DNA from: a bacterium
Lineage (GTDB): Bacteria; Patescibacteriota; Minisyncoccia; Phycocordibacterales; UBA12079
Direction: 5' to 3'
NCBI GenBank assembly: GCA_030641525.1
Contig: DAOWHH010000007.1
Span: forward strand, 1-35,887
Length of the DNA: 35,887 nt
Part shown: positions 23,959-32,490 of the stretch, one piece after another
Layout of the letters: every line of letters starts with the position of its first letter
How positions within the stretch are numbered: position 1 is the stretch's first letter
Made by a program: the position numbers and the translations under genes
Notes under the pieces: generated by a model
Databases searched by the model: none
What the model saw: only the letters and a program-made list of their open reading frames with translations
What the model was told of the DNA's origin: nothing

Positions 23959-24402
23959 ATGAAGACAGAAATAATAAGTGATATTAAGGAAATGAAAGAT
24001 TTTGCCAATTCCTATATTAGAAATCTTAAAAAAGAAGAGAATGAAGCAATTATAATTGCATTATTTGGAAATCTAGGGTCGGGAAAGACAACCTTCACAC
24101 AGAGAATTGCTCAAATTTTTGGAATACAAGAATATGTTACGAGTCCCACTTTTGTTATCCAGAAAAGGTATAAAATACACAATTCACAAGGTTTAGGTTT
24201 TGAAACCCTAATTCATATTGATGCTTATCGTTTAGATTCTGAAGAAGAATTATTAGATCTTGGTTGGGAAAAAACAAGTAAAGATCCTAAAAATATTATT
24301 TTTATTGAATGGCCTGAAAAAATAGAAGGTGTATTACCTAAAGATACAAAGAAGATTTATTTTAAATTTATAGATGAAAACAAAAGAGAAATTAGGTTTT
24401 AG
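23959..24402 (+). CDS. tsaE: tRNA threonylcarbamoyladenosine biosynthesis ATPase TsaE
   Basis: 147 aa, typical length. P-loop GNLGSGKTT at 37-45, followed by the family motifs SPTFVIQKRY, LIHIDAYRL and IIFIEWPEKI. It is the ATPase of the TsaBDE complex that makes t6A37 in ANN-decoding tRNAs. It heads a plus-strand run and is 16 bases before polA, so the two are probably co-transcribed. Confidence 0.95.
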   Translation: MKTEIISDIKEMKDFANSYIRNLKKEENEAIIIALFGNLGSGKTTFTQRIAQIFGIQEYVTSPTFVIQKRYKIHNSQGLGFETLIHIDAYRLDSEEELLDLGWEKTSKDPKNIIFIEWPEKIEGVLPKDTKKIYFKFIDENKREIRF

Positions 24403-24418
24403 GTTTAAATAAAACATT

Positions 24419-26815
24419 ATGACTGAAAAAAAACATAAGAGTAAAAAAAATAATAAAAAATTAGTACTACTCGATGCATATGCTATTTTACATAGAGCGT
24501 TTCATGCTTTACCAGATTTTGTTTCTTCTAAAGGAGAGCCAACAGGAGCTTTGTATGGAGTTTCTTCAATGTTATTGAAAATAATAAAAGATTTGAAGCC
24601 AGATTATATTGTAGCTTGTTATGATTTACCCGAAAAAACTTATAGACATGAAATTTATGACAATTATAAAGCAGGAAGAGAAAAACCAGACGAAAGTCTT
24701 ATTGCTCAAATAGAAAGATCTCGAGATATTTTTAAAGTTTTTAATATTCCTATTTACGAAAAAGCAGGATTTGAAGCTGATGATATTTTAGGAACCATTA
24801 GTGAACAATTAAAAAACCAAGATATAGATATTATTATTGCTTCTGGTGATATGGATACTTTGCAATTAGTAGATCGTAAAAAAGTACAAGTCTATACTCT
24901 TAAAACAGGAATAAATAATGTCATTATGTATGATGAAAAAGCGGTAGTGGATAGATTTGGTTTTGGACCTAAACTTACAATTGATTATAAAGGATTAAGA
25001 GGTGATCCCTCTGATAATATTAAAGGGATAAGAGGAATAGGGGATAAAATAGCTACTGAATTAATCCGTAATTTTGGAAATATAGATGACATTTACAAAA
25101 AATTAGAAAAAAACGAGGACTCTTTTTTAAAAAAAGGAATTAAACCTAGGGTTATAAATTTATTAAAAGAAAATAAAGAAGATGCTTTATTTTCAAAAGA
25201 GTTGGCTACTATCAGATTAGATGTTCCAATAAAATTTTCTTTACCAAAAAAAACTTGGAGTGATGAGATAGATTTAGAAAAGGTGATTAAATTATTTCAA
25301 GAATTAAGTTTTAGAACTCTTTCGCAAAGATTAATGGATTTATTTTCTCCTGATAATGATTTAGAGGATAATACTTCTGACGATGAAAAAATAACAGAAG
25401 AAGAATTTGAAAAATTAGCCATTGCTTTATGGGTTTTAAATTCTGATAAAACAAAAATTAATATTGATGATATAAAAGACTTTACTAATGAAGATAATAT
25501 TTTAAAAGCCAAAGAAATTCTTTTAAAGAAGATAAAACAAAATGAATTAGAATTCATTTATGAAAAAATAGAGATTCCATTAATTCCTGTAATTAAAAAG
25601 ATGGAAAATAACGGTATTTTAGTAGATGTAAATTTTTTGAAAAAACTTTCAAAAGAATATCATAAAAAATTAGATAAATTAAAAGAAAAAATTTGGAAAT
25701 ATGCCGGAGAAGATTTTAATATAAATTCACCTAAACAATTATCAGAAACTCTTTTTGATAAAATGGCTTTAAATACCACTAGCCGTAAAAAAACATCAAC
25801 AGGTATGCGATCAACAAAAGAGTCTGAATTAAGAAAGATGTTGGAAGTTCATCCTATTATTGATGAAATCCTAAAATATAGAGAATTACAGAAATTATTA
25901 TCTACTTATATAGATAATTTACCTAAATTAGTCGCTAAGGACGGACGTGTCCACACTACCTTTTTACAGGCTGGAACTACAACAGGAAGGTTGTCTTCTA
26001 ATCATCCTAATTTACAGAATATTCCAATACGAACAGAGCAAGGTAAAAAAATTAGGGATGCTTTTATAGCTCAAAAAGATTTTGAATTATTTTCTTTTGA
26101 TTATTCACAGGTTGAATTAAGAGCAGCTGCTATGTTATCAGAGGATGAAGGAATGATAAAAATATTTAAAAGTGGTGATGATGTTCACAGTTCTGTTGCT
26201 TCTGAGATTTTTTCAGTACCTATAGATAAAGTAAATAGTAGTATGCGAAGAAAAGCTAAAGTAGTAAATTTCGGAATAATTTACGGTATGGGTATAAATT
26301 CTTTAAGACAAAATATGGAAGATGCTTCTGACGGGATAGAGCAAATTACCAGAAAAGAAGCTCAAGAATTTTATAATAAATATTTTGAGAAATTTGAAAC
26401 ATTAGCTAAATATCTTGAAGATTCCAAAAAGCAGGCAATTAAATTAGGTTATACAAAAACATTTTTTGGTAGAATTAGACATTTTGAAGGAATACAATCA
26501 AAGATTCCATTTATTCGTGCTATGGCGGAAAGAATGGCTATTAACGCTCCTGTACAAGGAACTAGTGCTGATATTCTTAAAATAGCTATGGTGAAGATAG
26601 GTGATTATATTTCTAAAAATAAATTAGAGGAGGATATAAGAATGCTATTACAAGTTCATGATGAATTAATTTTTGAAATTAAAAAAAGGATTGATAAAAA
26701 ACACATTTTAGAGATTGAAAAAATAATGGAAACTATAATTCCATTAGATGAATCAAAAGGAATTGTCTTCCAAGTAGATGTCAAAAAAGGAGATAATTGG
26801 GGAAATTTGAAATAA
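24419..26815 (+). CDS. polA: DNA polymerase I, apparently without proofreading exonuclease
   Basis: 798 aa. N-terminal 5'-3' exonuclease/FEN domain (about 14-300; LVLLDAYAILHRAFHAL, EADDILGTI, YKGLRGDPSDNIKGIRGIGDK). A reduced, charged middle region (about 315-385) lacks recognisable 3'-5' exonuclease acidic motifs. The polymerase domain has motif A SFDYSQVELRAA, motif B RRKAKVVNFGIIYGM and motif C LLQVHDELIF. It fills gaps and removes RNA primers. The length fits PolA with a shrunken middle domain, as in many Gram-positive and CPR bacteria. It starts 16 bases after tsaE and ends 10 bases before cobU. Confidence 0.96.
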   Translation: MTEKKHKSKKNNKKLVLLDAYAILHRAFHALPDFVSSKGEPTGALYGVSSMLLKIIKDLKPDYIVACYDLPEKTYRHEIYDNYKAGREKPDESLIAQIERSRDIFKVFNIPIYEKAGFEADDILGTISEQLKNQDIDIIIASGDMDTLQLVDRKKVQVYTLKTGINNVIMYDEKAVVDRFGFGPKLTIDYKGLRGDPSDNIKGIRGIGDKIATELIRNFGNIDDIYKKLEKNEDSFLKKGIKPRVINLLKENKEDALFSKELATIRLDVPIKFSLPKKTWSDEIDLEKVIKLFQELSFRTLSQRLMDLFSPDNDLEDNTSDDEKITEEEFEKLAIALWVLNSDKTKINIDDIKDFTNEDNILKAKEILLKKIKQNELEFIYEKIEIPLIPVIKKMENNGILVDVNFLKKLSKEYHKKLDKLKEKIWKYAGEDFNINSPKQLSETLFDKMALNTTSRKKTSTGMRSTKESELRKMLEVHPIIDEILKYRELQKLLSTYIDNLPKLVAKDGRVHTTFLQAGTTTGRLSSNHPNLQNIPIRTEQGKKIRDAFIAQKDFELFSFDYSQVELRAAAMLSEDEGMIKIFKSGDDVHSSVASEIFSVPIDKVNSSMRRKAKVVNFGIIYGMGINSLRQNMEDASDGIEQITRKEAQEFYNKYFEKFETLAKYLEDSKKQAIKLGYTKTFFGRIRHFEGIQSKIPFIRAMAERMAINAPVQGTSADILKIAMVKIGDYISKNKLEEDIRMLLQVHDELIFEIKKRIDKKHILEIEKIMETIIPLDESKGIVFQVDVKKGDNWGNLK

Positions 26816-26825
26816 ATTATATTGT

Positions 26826-27341
26826 ATGAAAAAATTAATTTTTATAACAGGTGGTGCAATTTCTGGAAAAAGTACTTTCGCTTTACAGATTTTAGAGAAT
26901 GAAGATGATGTTAGTTTCATTGCAACAGGACAAGTATGTGATAAAGAAATGAAAGAAAAGATTAAAAACCACAAAAAAGAGCGTTCAAAAACTTGGGAAA
27001 CAATTGAGGTGAATAATCAAAACATAGAAGATATCATTAAAAATATCAATAAAAAGTTTGTTATTATAGATTGTTTAACTTTTTATGTTTCTACACAATT
27101 GATAAAAAATAAAAATGATAGAATTCTAGATTCTGCTAAAAATATAGTGGAAGAAATTAATAAAAACAAGAACATTAAAAAATGTATTATTGTATCAAAT
27201 GAGGTTGGGATGGGAATTGTACCAAATAATGAACTTTCAAGAAATTTCAGAGAGATATTAGGTAATGTTAATAAAATTTTTATGAAAAATACGAATAAAG
27301 CTTATTTTATGGTTTCTGGGTATCCTTTAAAATTAAAATAA
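26826..27341 (+). CDS. cobU: CobU-like adenosylcobinamide kinase/guanylyltransferase
   Basis: 171 aa, normal length. P-loop GGAISGKST (9-17; consensus GGARSGKS), a His49 region HKKERSKTWETIE corresponding to the GMP-accepting histidine, and the diagnostic SNEVGMGIVPNNELSRNFREILGNVN stretch near 130-155. The reaction phosphorylates adenosylcobinamide and then transfers GMP to give AdoCbi-GDP. It is 10 bases downstream of polA and 42 bases upstream of cobS, so cobU-cobS-cobC form a run. The P-loop Arg is replaced by Ile; otherwise intact. Confidence 0.9.
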   Translation: MKKLIFITGGAISGKSTFALQILENEDDVSFIATGQVCDKEMKEKIKNHKKERSKTWETIEVNNQNIEDIIKNINKKFVIIDCLTFYVSTQLIKNKNDRILDSAKNIVEEINKNKNIKKCIIVSNEVGMGIVPNNELSRNFREILGNVNKIFMKNTNKAYFMVSGYPLKLK

Positions 27342-27383
27342 CTTTGTAGTTTTGTTTTTAAGGTAGAATGTAAATAATAAAAA

Positions 27384-28148
27384 ATGAAAAATCTTCTATT
27401 AGCGATAATAACTTTCACAAGAATACCATTTCCTCAAAAAGATTTAAACTTGGATATGGACGAATTATATAAATCAATGGCATTTTTCCCATTCTGTGGT
27501 TTTATTATTGGTTTGTTTTGCTCCGCTATTTTATATTCTTTACAAAATATACTTCCTGTGAATATCTTAATACTTACTGTTATTTTTATTATGACAATAA
27601 TTACTGGAGCATTTCACGAAGATGGTTTAGCAGATGTTTGTGATAGTTATGGTGGTTATACAAAAGAAAAAAAGCTTGAAATTATGAGGGATAGTAGAAT
27701 TGGGACTTTCGGGGTTTTGGGTTTAATAATGCTTATATTTTTTAAATTTTTCTTATTAAAAGAAATTTCCTTAGAAATATTACCTATAGCAATTATAACA
27801 TCTCTTACTATAGGAAGGTTTTGTGTAATACCTATCATAAAACTATATTCATGCTTAGAAAGAGATGAAGGGGAACAAAATTATGTATCCCATATATTAA
27901 ATTTTAACTACAGAACATTATTTATTGCTTTTCTATTTACAATCATAATCACTGGTTTAGTTTTAGGTTTTATAAAAGCTTTGTTAATCTTATTTATAGT
28001 TCAGATTATTATTCTTTTAATAGGTATATATTTTAAACATAGTTTAGGAGGAATTAGTGGAGATGTATGTGGAACGTTAGAACAAATCGGAGAATTAATT
28101 GTTTATTTATTATTTATATTTTTTCAAAATGGAATTATATTTATTTAG
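27384..28148 (+). CDS. cobS: CobS, adenosylcobinamide-GDP ribazoletransferase
   Basis: 254 aa polytopic membrane protein with about six TM segments. Diagnostic motifs are FTRIPFP at the N-terminus, HEDGLADVCDSYGGY (the acidic Mg-binding motif, about 72-86) and KLEIMRDSRIGTFGVLGL (about 91-110), then GGISGDVCGTLEQIGE near the end. It joins AdoCbi-GDP to alpha-ribazole (phosphate) at the membrane to complete cobalamin. The 3' end overlaps the cobC start by 20 bases, indicating translational coupling. Confidence 0.93.
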   Translation: MKNLLLAIITFTRIPFPQKDLNLDMDELYKSMAFFPFCGFIIGLFCSAILYSLQNILPVNILILTVIFIMTIITGAFHEDGLADVCDSYGGYTKEKKLEIMRDSRIGTFGVLGLIMLIFFKFFLLKEISLEILPIAIITSLTIGRFCVIPIIKLYSCLERDEGEQNYVSHILNFNYRTLFIAFLFTIIITGLVLGFIKALLILFIVQIIILLIGIYFKHSLGGISGDVCGTLEQIGELIVYLLFIFFQNGIIFI

Positions 28149-28638
28149 ACATGGAGAAATAGAAGATAAAAATAAATTTATTGGTCATACCGATAGTGAA
28201 TTAACTATAAAAGGAAAAAAACAAAATCTTTTTACAAAAATAAAAATACAAAAAATAAAAGTTGATGCGGTTTTTTCGAGTAATTTAAAAAGAACATTTA
28301 TTGATAATGCTGTTAATGTTAAAAACATTAATGAAATCAATTTTGGTTTATGGGAAGGTTTAAGTTGGTATGAAATAGAAGAACAATTTCCTAAATTAGT
28401 AAAAAATTATTTAAACAACCCTCTATCATTTCATTTTCCTAATGGTGAAAATTTCGATGATTTCAAAATAAGAGTGTTATATTTTATTAATAATCTAAAA
28501 GAAAATAATTATAAAAAAGTTGCCCTAATTACCCATAAAGGAGTTATCCAGTTATTGTTAAACCATTTCCAAAATAAAGATTTTTGGGATATAAAAATAT
28601 CTTACGGTGAAATGATTAAGTTAAACTTACACTTCTAA
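28129..28638 (+). CDS. cobC: CobC-like histidine phosphatase (alpha-ribazole phosphatase)
   Basis: About 169 aa from the ATG at 28129 (MELYLFRHGEIED); an upstream in-frame ATG at 28099 would add ten hydrophobic residues encoded within cobS and is unlikely. Histidine phosphatase motifs are LFRHGE (catalytic His), SSNLKRTF, FGLWEGLSWYEIEEQFP and ALITHKGVIQ (second His). It removes phosphate from alpha-ribazole 5'-phosphate or adenosylcobalamin 5'-phosphate. Overlap with cobS and position after cobU-cobS support the cob assignment over a generic phosphoglycerate mutase. The family alone would be ambiguous. Confidence 0.85.
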   Translation: MELYLFRHGEIEDKNKFIGHTDSELTIKGKKQNLFTKIKIQKIKVDAVFSSNLKRTFIDNAVNVKNINEINFGLWEGLSWYEIEEQFPKLVKNYLNNPLSFHFPNGENFDDFKIRVLYFINNLKENNYKKVALITHKGVIQLLLNHFQNKDFWDIKISYGEMIKLNLHF

Positions 28639-28690
28639 TTTTTCTAGATATTTTTCATCCATAATAAATTTTCTTATTGACTTTGTTACA

Positions 28691-28740
28691 CTCAACTTTC
28701 GACTTTATGGACTTTCGGCTTTATAGACTTTATACTATCT
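28691..28740 (+). repeat. Tandem GACTTTAT-like units upstream of the holA-like gene
   Basis: Degenerate repeats of ACTTTMGGACTTTAT type, related to the arms of the 707-786 and 9000-9082 elements, but without an obvious opposite arm. They contain a promoter: TGGACT (28708-28713), 17 bases, TATACT (28731-28736), 7 bases, ATG. Confidence 0.6.
28708..28736 (+). promoter_or_regulatory. Promoter of the holA-like gene, inside the repeat
   Basis: -35 TGGACT, 17-base spacer, -10 TATACT, only 7 bases before the ATG at 28744. The layout is nearly identical to the rnpA promoter (TAGACT-17-TATACT-6-ATG). Confidence 0.6.
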
Positions 28741-28743
28741 AGT

Positions 28744-29493
28744 ATGTTTTATTGTTTACATGGAGATGATATCGAAAATTCAAGGAAGAAATTACATTCT
28801 TTATTAGGTTTACTTTTTTCTAAAAAACCAGATGCTGGTTTTTTTAAAATTAATATTGATAATTTTAGTGAGGGTAAATTGGATGAATTATTATTAGGGC
28901 AAGGACTTTTTGAAAAAAAATATATTGTTCAATTAGATGCTTTATTTGAAGACAAGGGCAGTACTCTCTTTTTACAAAAAAGATTGGAAGACATAAAAGA
29001 ATCCGAGAATATTTTTATTTTTATAGAACAAAAAATTAATAAACCAATTTTAAAAAAATTAGAAAAATATGCTACTAAAATTCAGGAATTTTCTCTTAAA
29101 AAACAAATAGGTAGAAAATTTGTAACAGAAAATGAAAATTTTAATATTAAAGATTTTAATATTTTTGATATAGCTGATGCTTTTGGAAATAGAAAGAAGA
29201 AAGATTTATGGGTTTTGTACCAAAAAACAAGAATGAGAAATATTCCGCCAGAAGAAGTGAGTGGAATTTTATTTTGGCAATTAAAATCAATGTTTCAGTC
29301 TCAAAATACAGATAATGCTACAAAAGCAGGTTTAAAACCCTTTGTTTTTAATAAATCAAAGAGATTTTTAAAAAATTACTCAAAAGATGAATTATTAAAG
29401 ATAAGTTCTAATTTAGTATCTATTTATCATAATGCTAGACGAGGAAAGTCAGAATTTGACATTTCTCTAGAAATGTTTATTATTTCTCTGTAA
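28744..29493 (+). CDS. HolA-like DNA polymerase III delta subunit
   Basis: 249 aa, shorter than E. coli HolA (343). It begins with the family pattern YCLHGDDIENSRKKL. A degenerate nucleotide-fold region includes FIFIEQKINKPILKKLEKYA, followed by the helical region DIADAFGNRKKKDLWVLYQK and a C-terminal collar-like helical domain with FNKSKRFLKNYSKDELLKI. Delta opens the beta clamp during loading. Conservation is weak in this family, so the call rests on pattern order and length. A leaderless-type promoter in a repeat precedes it; the Mpl-like gene follows 18 bases later. Confidence 0.75.
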   Translation: MFYCLHGDDIENSRKKLHSLLGLLFSKKPDAGFFKINIDNFSEGKLDELLLGQGLFEKKYIVQLDALFEDKGSTLFLQKRLEDIKESENIFIFIEQKINKPILKKLEKYATKIQEFSLKKQIGRKFVTENENFNIKDFNIFDIADAFGNRKKKDLWVLYQKTRMRNIPPEEVSGILFWQLKSMFQSQNTDNATKAGLKPFVFNKSKRFLKNYSKDELLKISSNLVSIYHNARRGKSEFDISLEMFIISL

Positions 29494-29511
29494 TATTAAA
29501 AAACTTATTTT

Positions 29512-30927
29512 ATGAAAAAGGTATATTTTATAGGAATAGCTGGAGTGGGTATGAGTGCTGTTGCAAAACTCTTAAAAGATAAGGGTTGGGATGTTTCTGG
29601 TTCAGATCAAAATTGTTACCCACCAATAAGTGATTATTTAGATGAACAAAAAATTCCTTATAAAACTGGATACAATAAAAGTAATATACCTGAAAATGTA
29701 GATCTTTTTGTTTTAGGTAGAAATGCAAAACTTAGACCAGATATAAATGAAGAGGTAAAAGCTGTTATGGAAAGTGGAATAGAAATAAAATCATTCCCAG
29801 AAATTTTGGCAGATTTGAGTAAGGATACAGAAAATGTTGTGGTGGTTGGTAGTTATGCTAAATCAACTTGTACAGCAATGATTGCTCATTGTTTAGAAGA
29901 TTCAAATAAAGAACCTAATTATTTTATTGGGGCTGTTCCTGTTGGAAAAAAAGAAACTTCTAAAATAGGTAAAAATAATGTTTTTATAATAGAGGGAGAT
30001 GAATACCCAGCAGATATAAAAGAAAATAAATCAAAATTTCTTTATTTAAAAACAGATAATATTTTATTAACATCTGCAGAACATGACCATATAAATATTT
30101 TTCCTACAAAGGAAGATTATTTAAAACCTTTTGAAGAATTACTTAAAAAAGTTCCAAATAATGGTTTGGTAGTTGCTTGTGTAGAAAATGGAAATGTTGA
30201 AGGACTTATAAATAATAGTAAATCAAGAGTGGTTGCGTATGGATTAGAAAGAAATGACAAAACTCCTTGGTATGTAGAAAATATAAAATACGGTAAAACT
30301 TCTAGTTTTGATATCATTAAAAATGGAGAAAAAATTGTGAGTTTAGAGACTACTTTGTTAGGAAAACATAATTTACAAAATATATTAGGTGTGTCAGTTA
30401 TGCTTTTAGAAAAAGATCTAATAACAACCGACGATTTAAAAAAGAGTATTAAAAGTTTCGGTGGAATAAAAAGAAGAATGGAATTAAAAACAAAAACCTC
30501 AGAAGTTCCTGTTTATGAAGGATTTGGTTCATCTTATGAGAAGGCTAGATCAGCAATAGAAGCTATGAAAACTCATTTTCCTGATAAAAAGTTGGTAGTG
30601 GTTTTTGAACCACACACCTTTAGCTGGAGAAATAAAGGGAAGATACATTGGTATGATGATGTTTTTAGTGGTTGTGAAAAAGTTTTTGTTTTTGCTCCAC
30701 CTACTCAAGGATCAGATACACATGAACAATCAAGTTCAGAAGAAATAGTTGAAAGAATAAAATCTTCTGGTATGGACACCAGAGATGTTTCAAATGAAAA
30801 TATAGAAGAAAAATTAAAGGATTATTTAGAGTTAAACCATTCTGTTCTTTTATTAAGTTCAGGAGATTTTGGTGGTATGATAGATCCTATAGCAAATTTA
30901 GTGGAAGATTTATTTAAAACAAGATAA
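29512..30927 (+). CDS. Mpl/MurC-like Mur ligase with altered active-site motifs
   Basis: 471 aa with the three Mur ligase domains. The N-terminal Rossmann domain is FIGIAGVGMSAVAKLLKDKGWDVSGSD. In the ATPase domain the usual GT(H)GKT(T) loop reads GSYAKST (113-119), keeping Lys-Ser/Thr but with Ala for the last Gly; EGDEY (161-165) and AEHDHINIFPT (189-199) are present. The C-terminal domain has GGIKRRME and FEPHTFSWRN. The very conserved DDFAHHP segment of MurC/Mpl is replaced by YEGFGSSYEKAR (335-346), losing both histidines. Overall closest to Mpl (murein tripeptide ligase), but substrate is uncertain. It ends 4 bases before the ATE-like gene, so they are tightly coupled. Confidence 0.82.
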   Translation: MKKVYFIGIAGVGMSAVAKLLKDKGWDVSGSDQNCYPPISDYLDEQKIPYKTGYNKSNIPENVDLFVLGRNAKLRPDINEEVKAVMESGIEIKSFPEILADLSKDTENVVVVGSYAKSTCTAMIAHCLEDSNKEPNYFIGAVPVGKKETSKIGKNNVFIIEGDEYPADIKENKSKFLYLKTDNILLTSAEHDHINIFPTKEDYLKPFEELLKKVPNNGLVVACVENGNVEGLINNSKSRVVAYGLERNDKTPWYVENIKYGKTSSFDIIKNGEKIVSLETTLLGKHNLQNILGVSVMLLEKDLITTDDLKKSIKSFGGIKRRMELKTKTSEVPVYEGFGSSYEKARSAIEAMKTHFPDKKLVVVFEPHTFSWRNKGKIHWYDDVFSGCEKVFVFAPPTQGSDTHEQSSSEEIVERIKSSGMDTRDVSNENIEEKLKDYLELNHSVLLLSSGDFGGMIDPIANLVEDLFKTR

Positions 30928-30931
30928 TTAT

Positions 30932-31693
30932 ATGCAAGAATTTAAAAGCGAATTTGTTCATTCTTATCATACCTATTCTTTTGGGTATTGTAATTATGCA
31001 ATAAAGGAAAAAAAAGATATTTTGTCAGATATTTATAATAAGGGTTATCTTCCTTATTCAGGTGAAGAGGGTATAAAAAATATCTTATATATGGCAAGAA
31101 GTGCAAGGGTGAATTTAAAAGATTTTGTTTTAAATAGTGAGAACAGAAGAGTGTTGAGAAAATTTGATGATAAATTTGAGTTTGAAAAAATTCCTCTAAA
31201 TAAATTTAATTTTAAAGATAAAAAATTTATTAAATTTTGTTTAAATTATTTCGAAAAAAAACATGGTGATAAAATTATGCCCAAAAAAAGATTAGAGACT
31301 GTACTTAAGGCAAATTTTATAACAAATATTTTAGTTTATAAGGATATGGATGGGGATATTATTGCTTATGTTTATGAAGTGGATGATAAAAAAATATCTC
31401 ATGTTTGGCTTTATTTTTATGATTTAGATTATTCTGATCAATCTTTAGGGATGTGGCTTATGATAGATATGGCAAGAAGGTCAAAACTAGAAGGTAAAAA
31501 ATATTTTTATGTAGGTACTATTTATGGGGAAAAAGCTTTATACAAAACAAATTTTGATTTTTTAGAATATTGGAATGGGAATGAATGGATAAAAAATAAA
31601 AAGAAATTAAAACAAAGGAGTCGGAGTGATTATCAAAGAGAATTCAATAATATAGATGAATTTAAGGAAGGGAAAAATATAGATTTTAAATAA
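30932..31693 (+). CDS. Aminoacyl-tRNA-protein transferase (ATE/Bpt)-like GNAT protein
   Basis: 253 aa. The N-terminal half has ARSARVNLKDFVLNSENRRVLRKF (55-78), which parallels the ATE/Bpt stretch ending in SRSQRRVxRR, but the cysteines that precede it in classical ATE are missing. The C-terminal half fits the GNAT-like ATE_C domain: WLYFYDLDYSDQSLGMWLM (159-177), then KKYFYVGTIYGEKALYKTNFDFLEYWNGNEW (189-219; family pattern YLGYWI...MxYKxxFxPxE...GxW). Relatives move an amino acid from aminoacyl-tRNA to a protein N-terminus. It is 4 bases after the Mpl-like ligase, suggesting a joint pathway and perhaps a non-protein acceptor. Acceptor and donor are unknown. Confidence 0.68.
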   Translation: MQEFKSEFVHSYHTYSFGYCNYAIKEKKDILSDIYNKGYLPYSGEEGIKNILYMARSARVNLKDFVLNSENRRVLRKFDDKFEFEKIPLNKFNFKDKKFIKFCLNYFEKKHGDKIMPKKRLETVLKANFITNILVYKDMDGDIIAYVYEVDDKKISHVWLYFYDLDYSDQSLGMWLMIDMARRSKLEGKKYFYVGTIYGEKALYKTNFDFLEYWNGNEWIKNKKKLKQRSRSDYQREFNNIDEFKEGKNIDFK

Positions 31694-31720
31694 ATAACTT
31701 TTACTGAAGTAATAAATAAT

Positions 31721-32059
31721 ATGAAAAAACAAAGCAAATTATTTTTAAAAAATAATCCGACAATAAAAGATTTTCAGCAATATGTATTAGATTTAGAAAA
31801 GGAGAGGGATTTTAATCAAGAGATTTTTGAGAATTGTCTTCAGATGGGTGAAGAAGTAGGTGAATTATTTAAAGCGATTCGTAAGAATATTAATATGAGT
31901 ATAGATTCTAATTCAAAAATTAGTTCAGTTGAGGAAGAGTTGGTTGATGTACTTATTTTTGTCTTAGCAATTGCTAATAGATTTAATATAGATTTAGAAA
32001 AAGCTTTCCGTGAGAAAGAGGAAATAAATAAGAAAAGAGTTTGGAAGAAAAATAAATAA
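31721..32059 (+). CDS. MazG-like nucleotide pyrophosphohydrolase
   Basis: 112 aa, all-helical. MGEEVGELFKAIRKN (about 43-57) provides the ExxE metal site, and SVEEELVDVLIFVLAIANRFNIDLEKAF (about 69-96) the ExxD site, as in single-domain MazG/NTP-PPase proteins. It probably hydrolyses non-canonical or excess (d)NTPs. It is last in the plus-strand run, 27 bases after the ATE-like gene, and is followed by a strong terminator. Confidence 0.85.
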   Translation: MKKQSKLFLKNNPTIKDFQQYVLDLEKERDFNQEIFENCLQMGEEVGELFKAIRKNINMSIDSNSKISSVEEELVDVLIFVLAIANRFNIDLEKAFREKEEINKKRVWKKNK

Positions 32060-32065
32060 CAAAAT

Positions 32066-32101
32066 AAAAAGAGCGGTGGGCTGATGCCCACCGCTCTTTT
32101 T
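32066..32101. terminator. Bidirectional terminator between mazG-like and cspA
   Basis: A 16-bp perfect stem (32066-32081 with 32086-32101, loop TGAT) with A5 and T5 flanks; the strongest terminator in the window, shared by two convergent genes. Confidence 0.93.
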
Positions 32102-32112
32102 ATTAATTTTGG

Positions 32113-32316
32113 TTACGCTTTGTTAACATTAACGGCGTTAAGTCCTTTAGGACCTTCTTCAACGTCAAATGTTACAGCATCACCTTCAGCTAGATCATTG
32201 AATTGTACGTTCTTTAGCTCGTTTGTGTGGAAGAAAACATCTTTATCTTCACCTTCACGAGAAATGAAACCAAATCCTTTGTCTGATACTAGACGAGCAA
32301 TTGTTCCTGTTTCCAT
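32113..32316 (-). CDS. Cold shock protein, CspA family
   Basis: 67 aa from the ATG at 32316 (METGTIARLVSDKGFGFI). An in-frame upstream ATG at 32367 would add 17 residues not found in the family and is rejected. RNP1 is KGFGFI and RNP2 is DVFFH, both intact; the ending NVNKA is typical. It binds single-stranded RNA/DNA and melts RNA structure. The strong promoter at 32411-32439 leaves a leader of about 90 bases, usual for cold-shock mRNAs. Confidence 0.93.
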   Translation of the reverse strand: METGTIARLVSDKGFGFISREGEDKDVFFHTNELKNVQFNDLAEGDAVTFDVEEGPKGLNAVNVNKA

Positions 32317-32410
32317 ATCGCTATAAAAATAATCTATTAAATCATCAAATACTTTATAACCATACAAAAACTCGACTTGGTCTCTTTATAGTTCGATTTG
32401 AATTAAGTAA

Positions 32411-32439
32411 ATACTATCATATTATGTATTTATTGTCAA
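32411..32439 (-). promoter_or_regulatory. Promoter of the cold-shock gene
   Basis: Minus strand: perfect -35 TTGACA (32439-32434), 17-base spacer ending in TGA (extended), -10 TAGTAT (32416-32411). It leaves an untranslated leader of about 90 bases. Confidence 0.8.
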
Positions 32440-32490
32440 TTTTTAATTGATAATAATAATTTATATATCTTAATTATTATATTTTTTATA

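Noticed and set aside
28099-28128. Upstream ATG for cobC
   Set aside because: It would add ten residues encoded inside cobS before the conserved MELYLFRHGE start.
32317-32367. Longer start for the cold-shock protein
   Set aside because: The extra 17 residues are absent from the family; MxTGTIxxL is the usual N-terminus.
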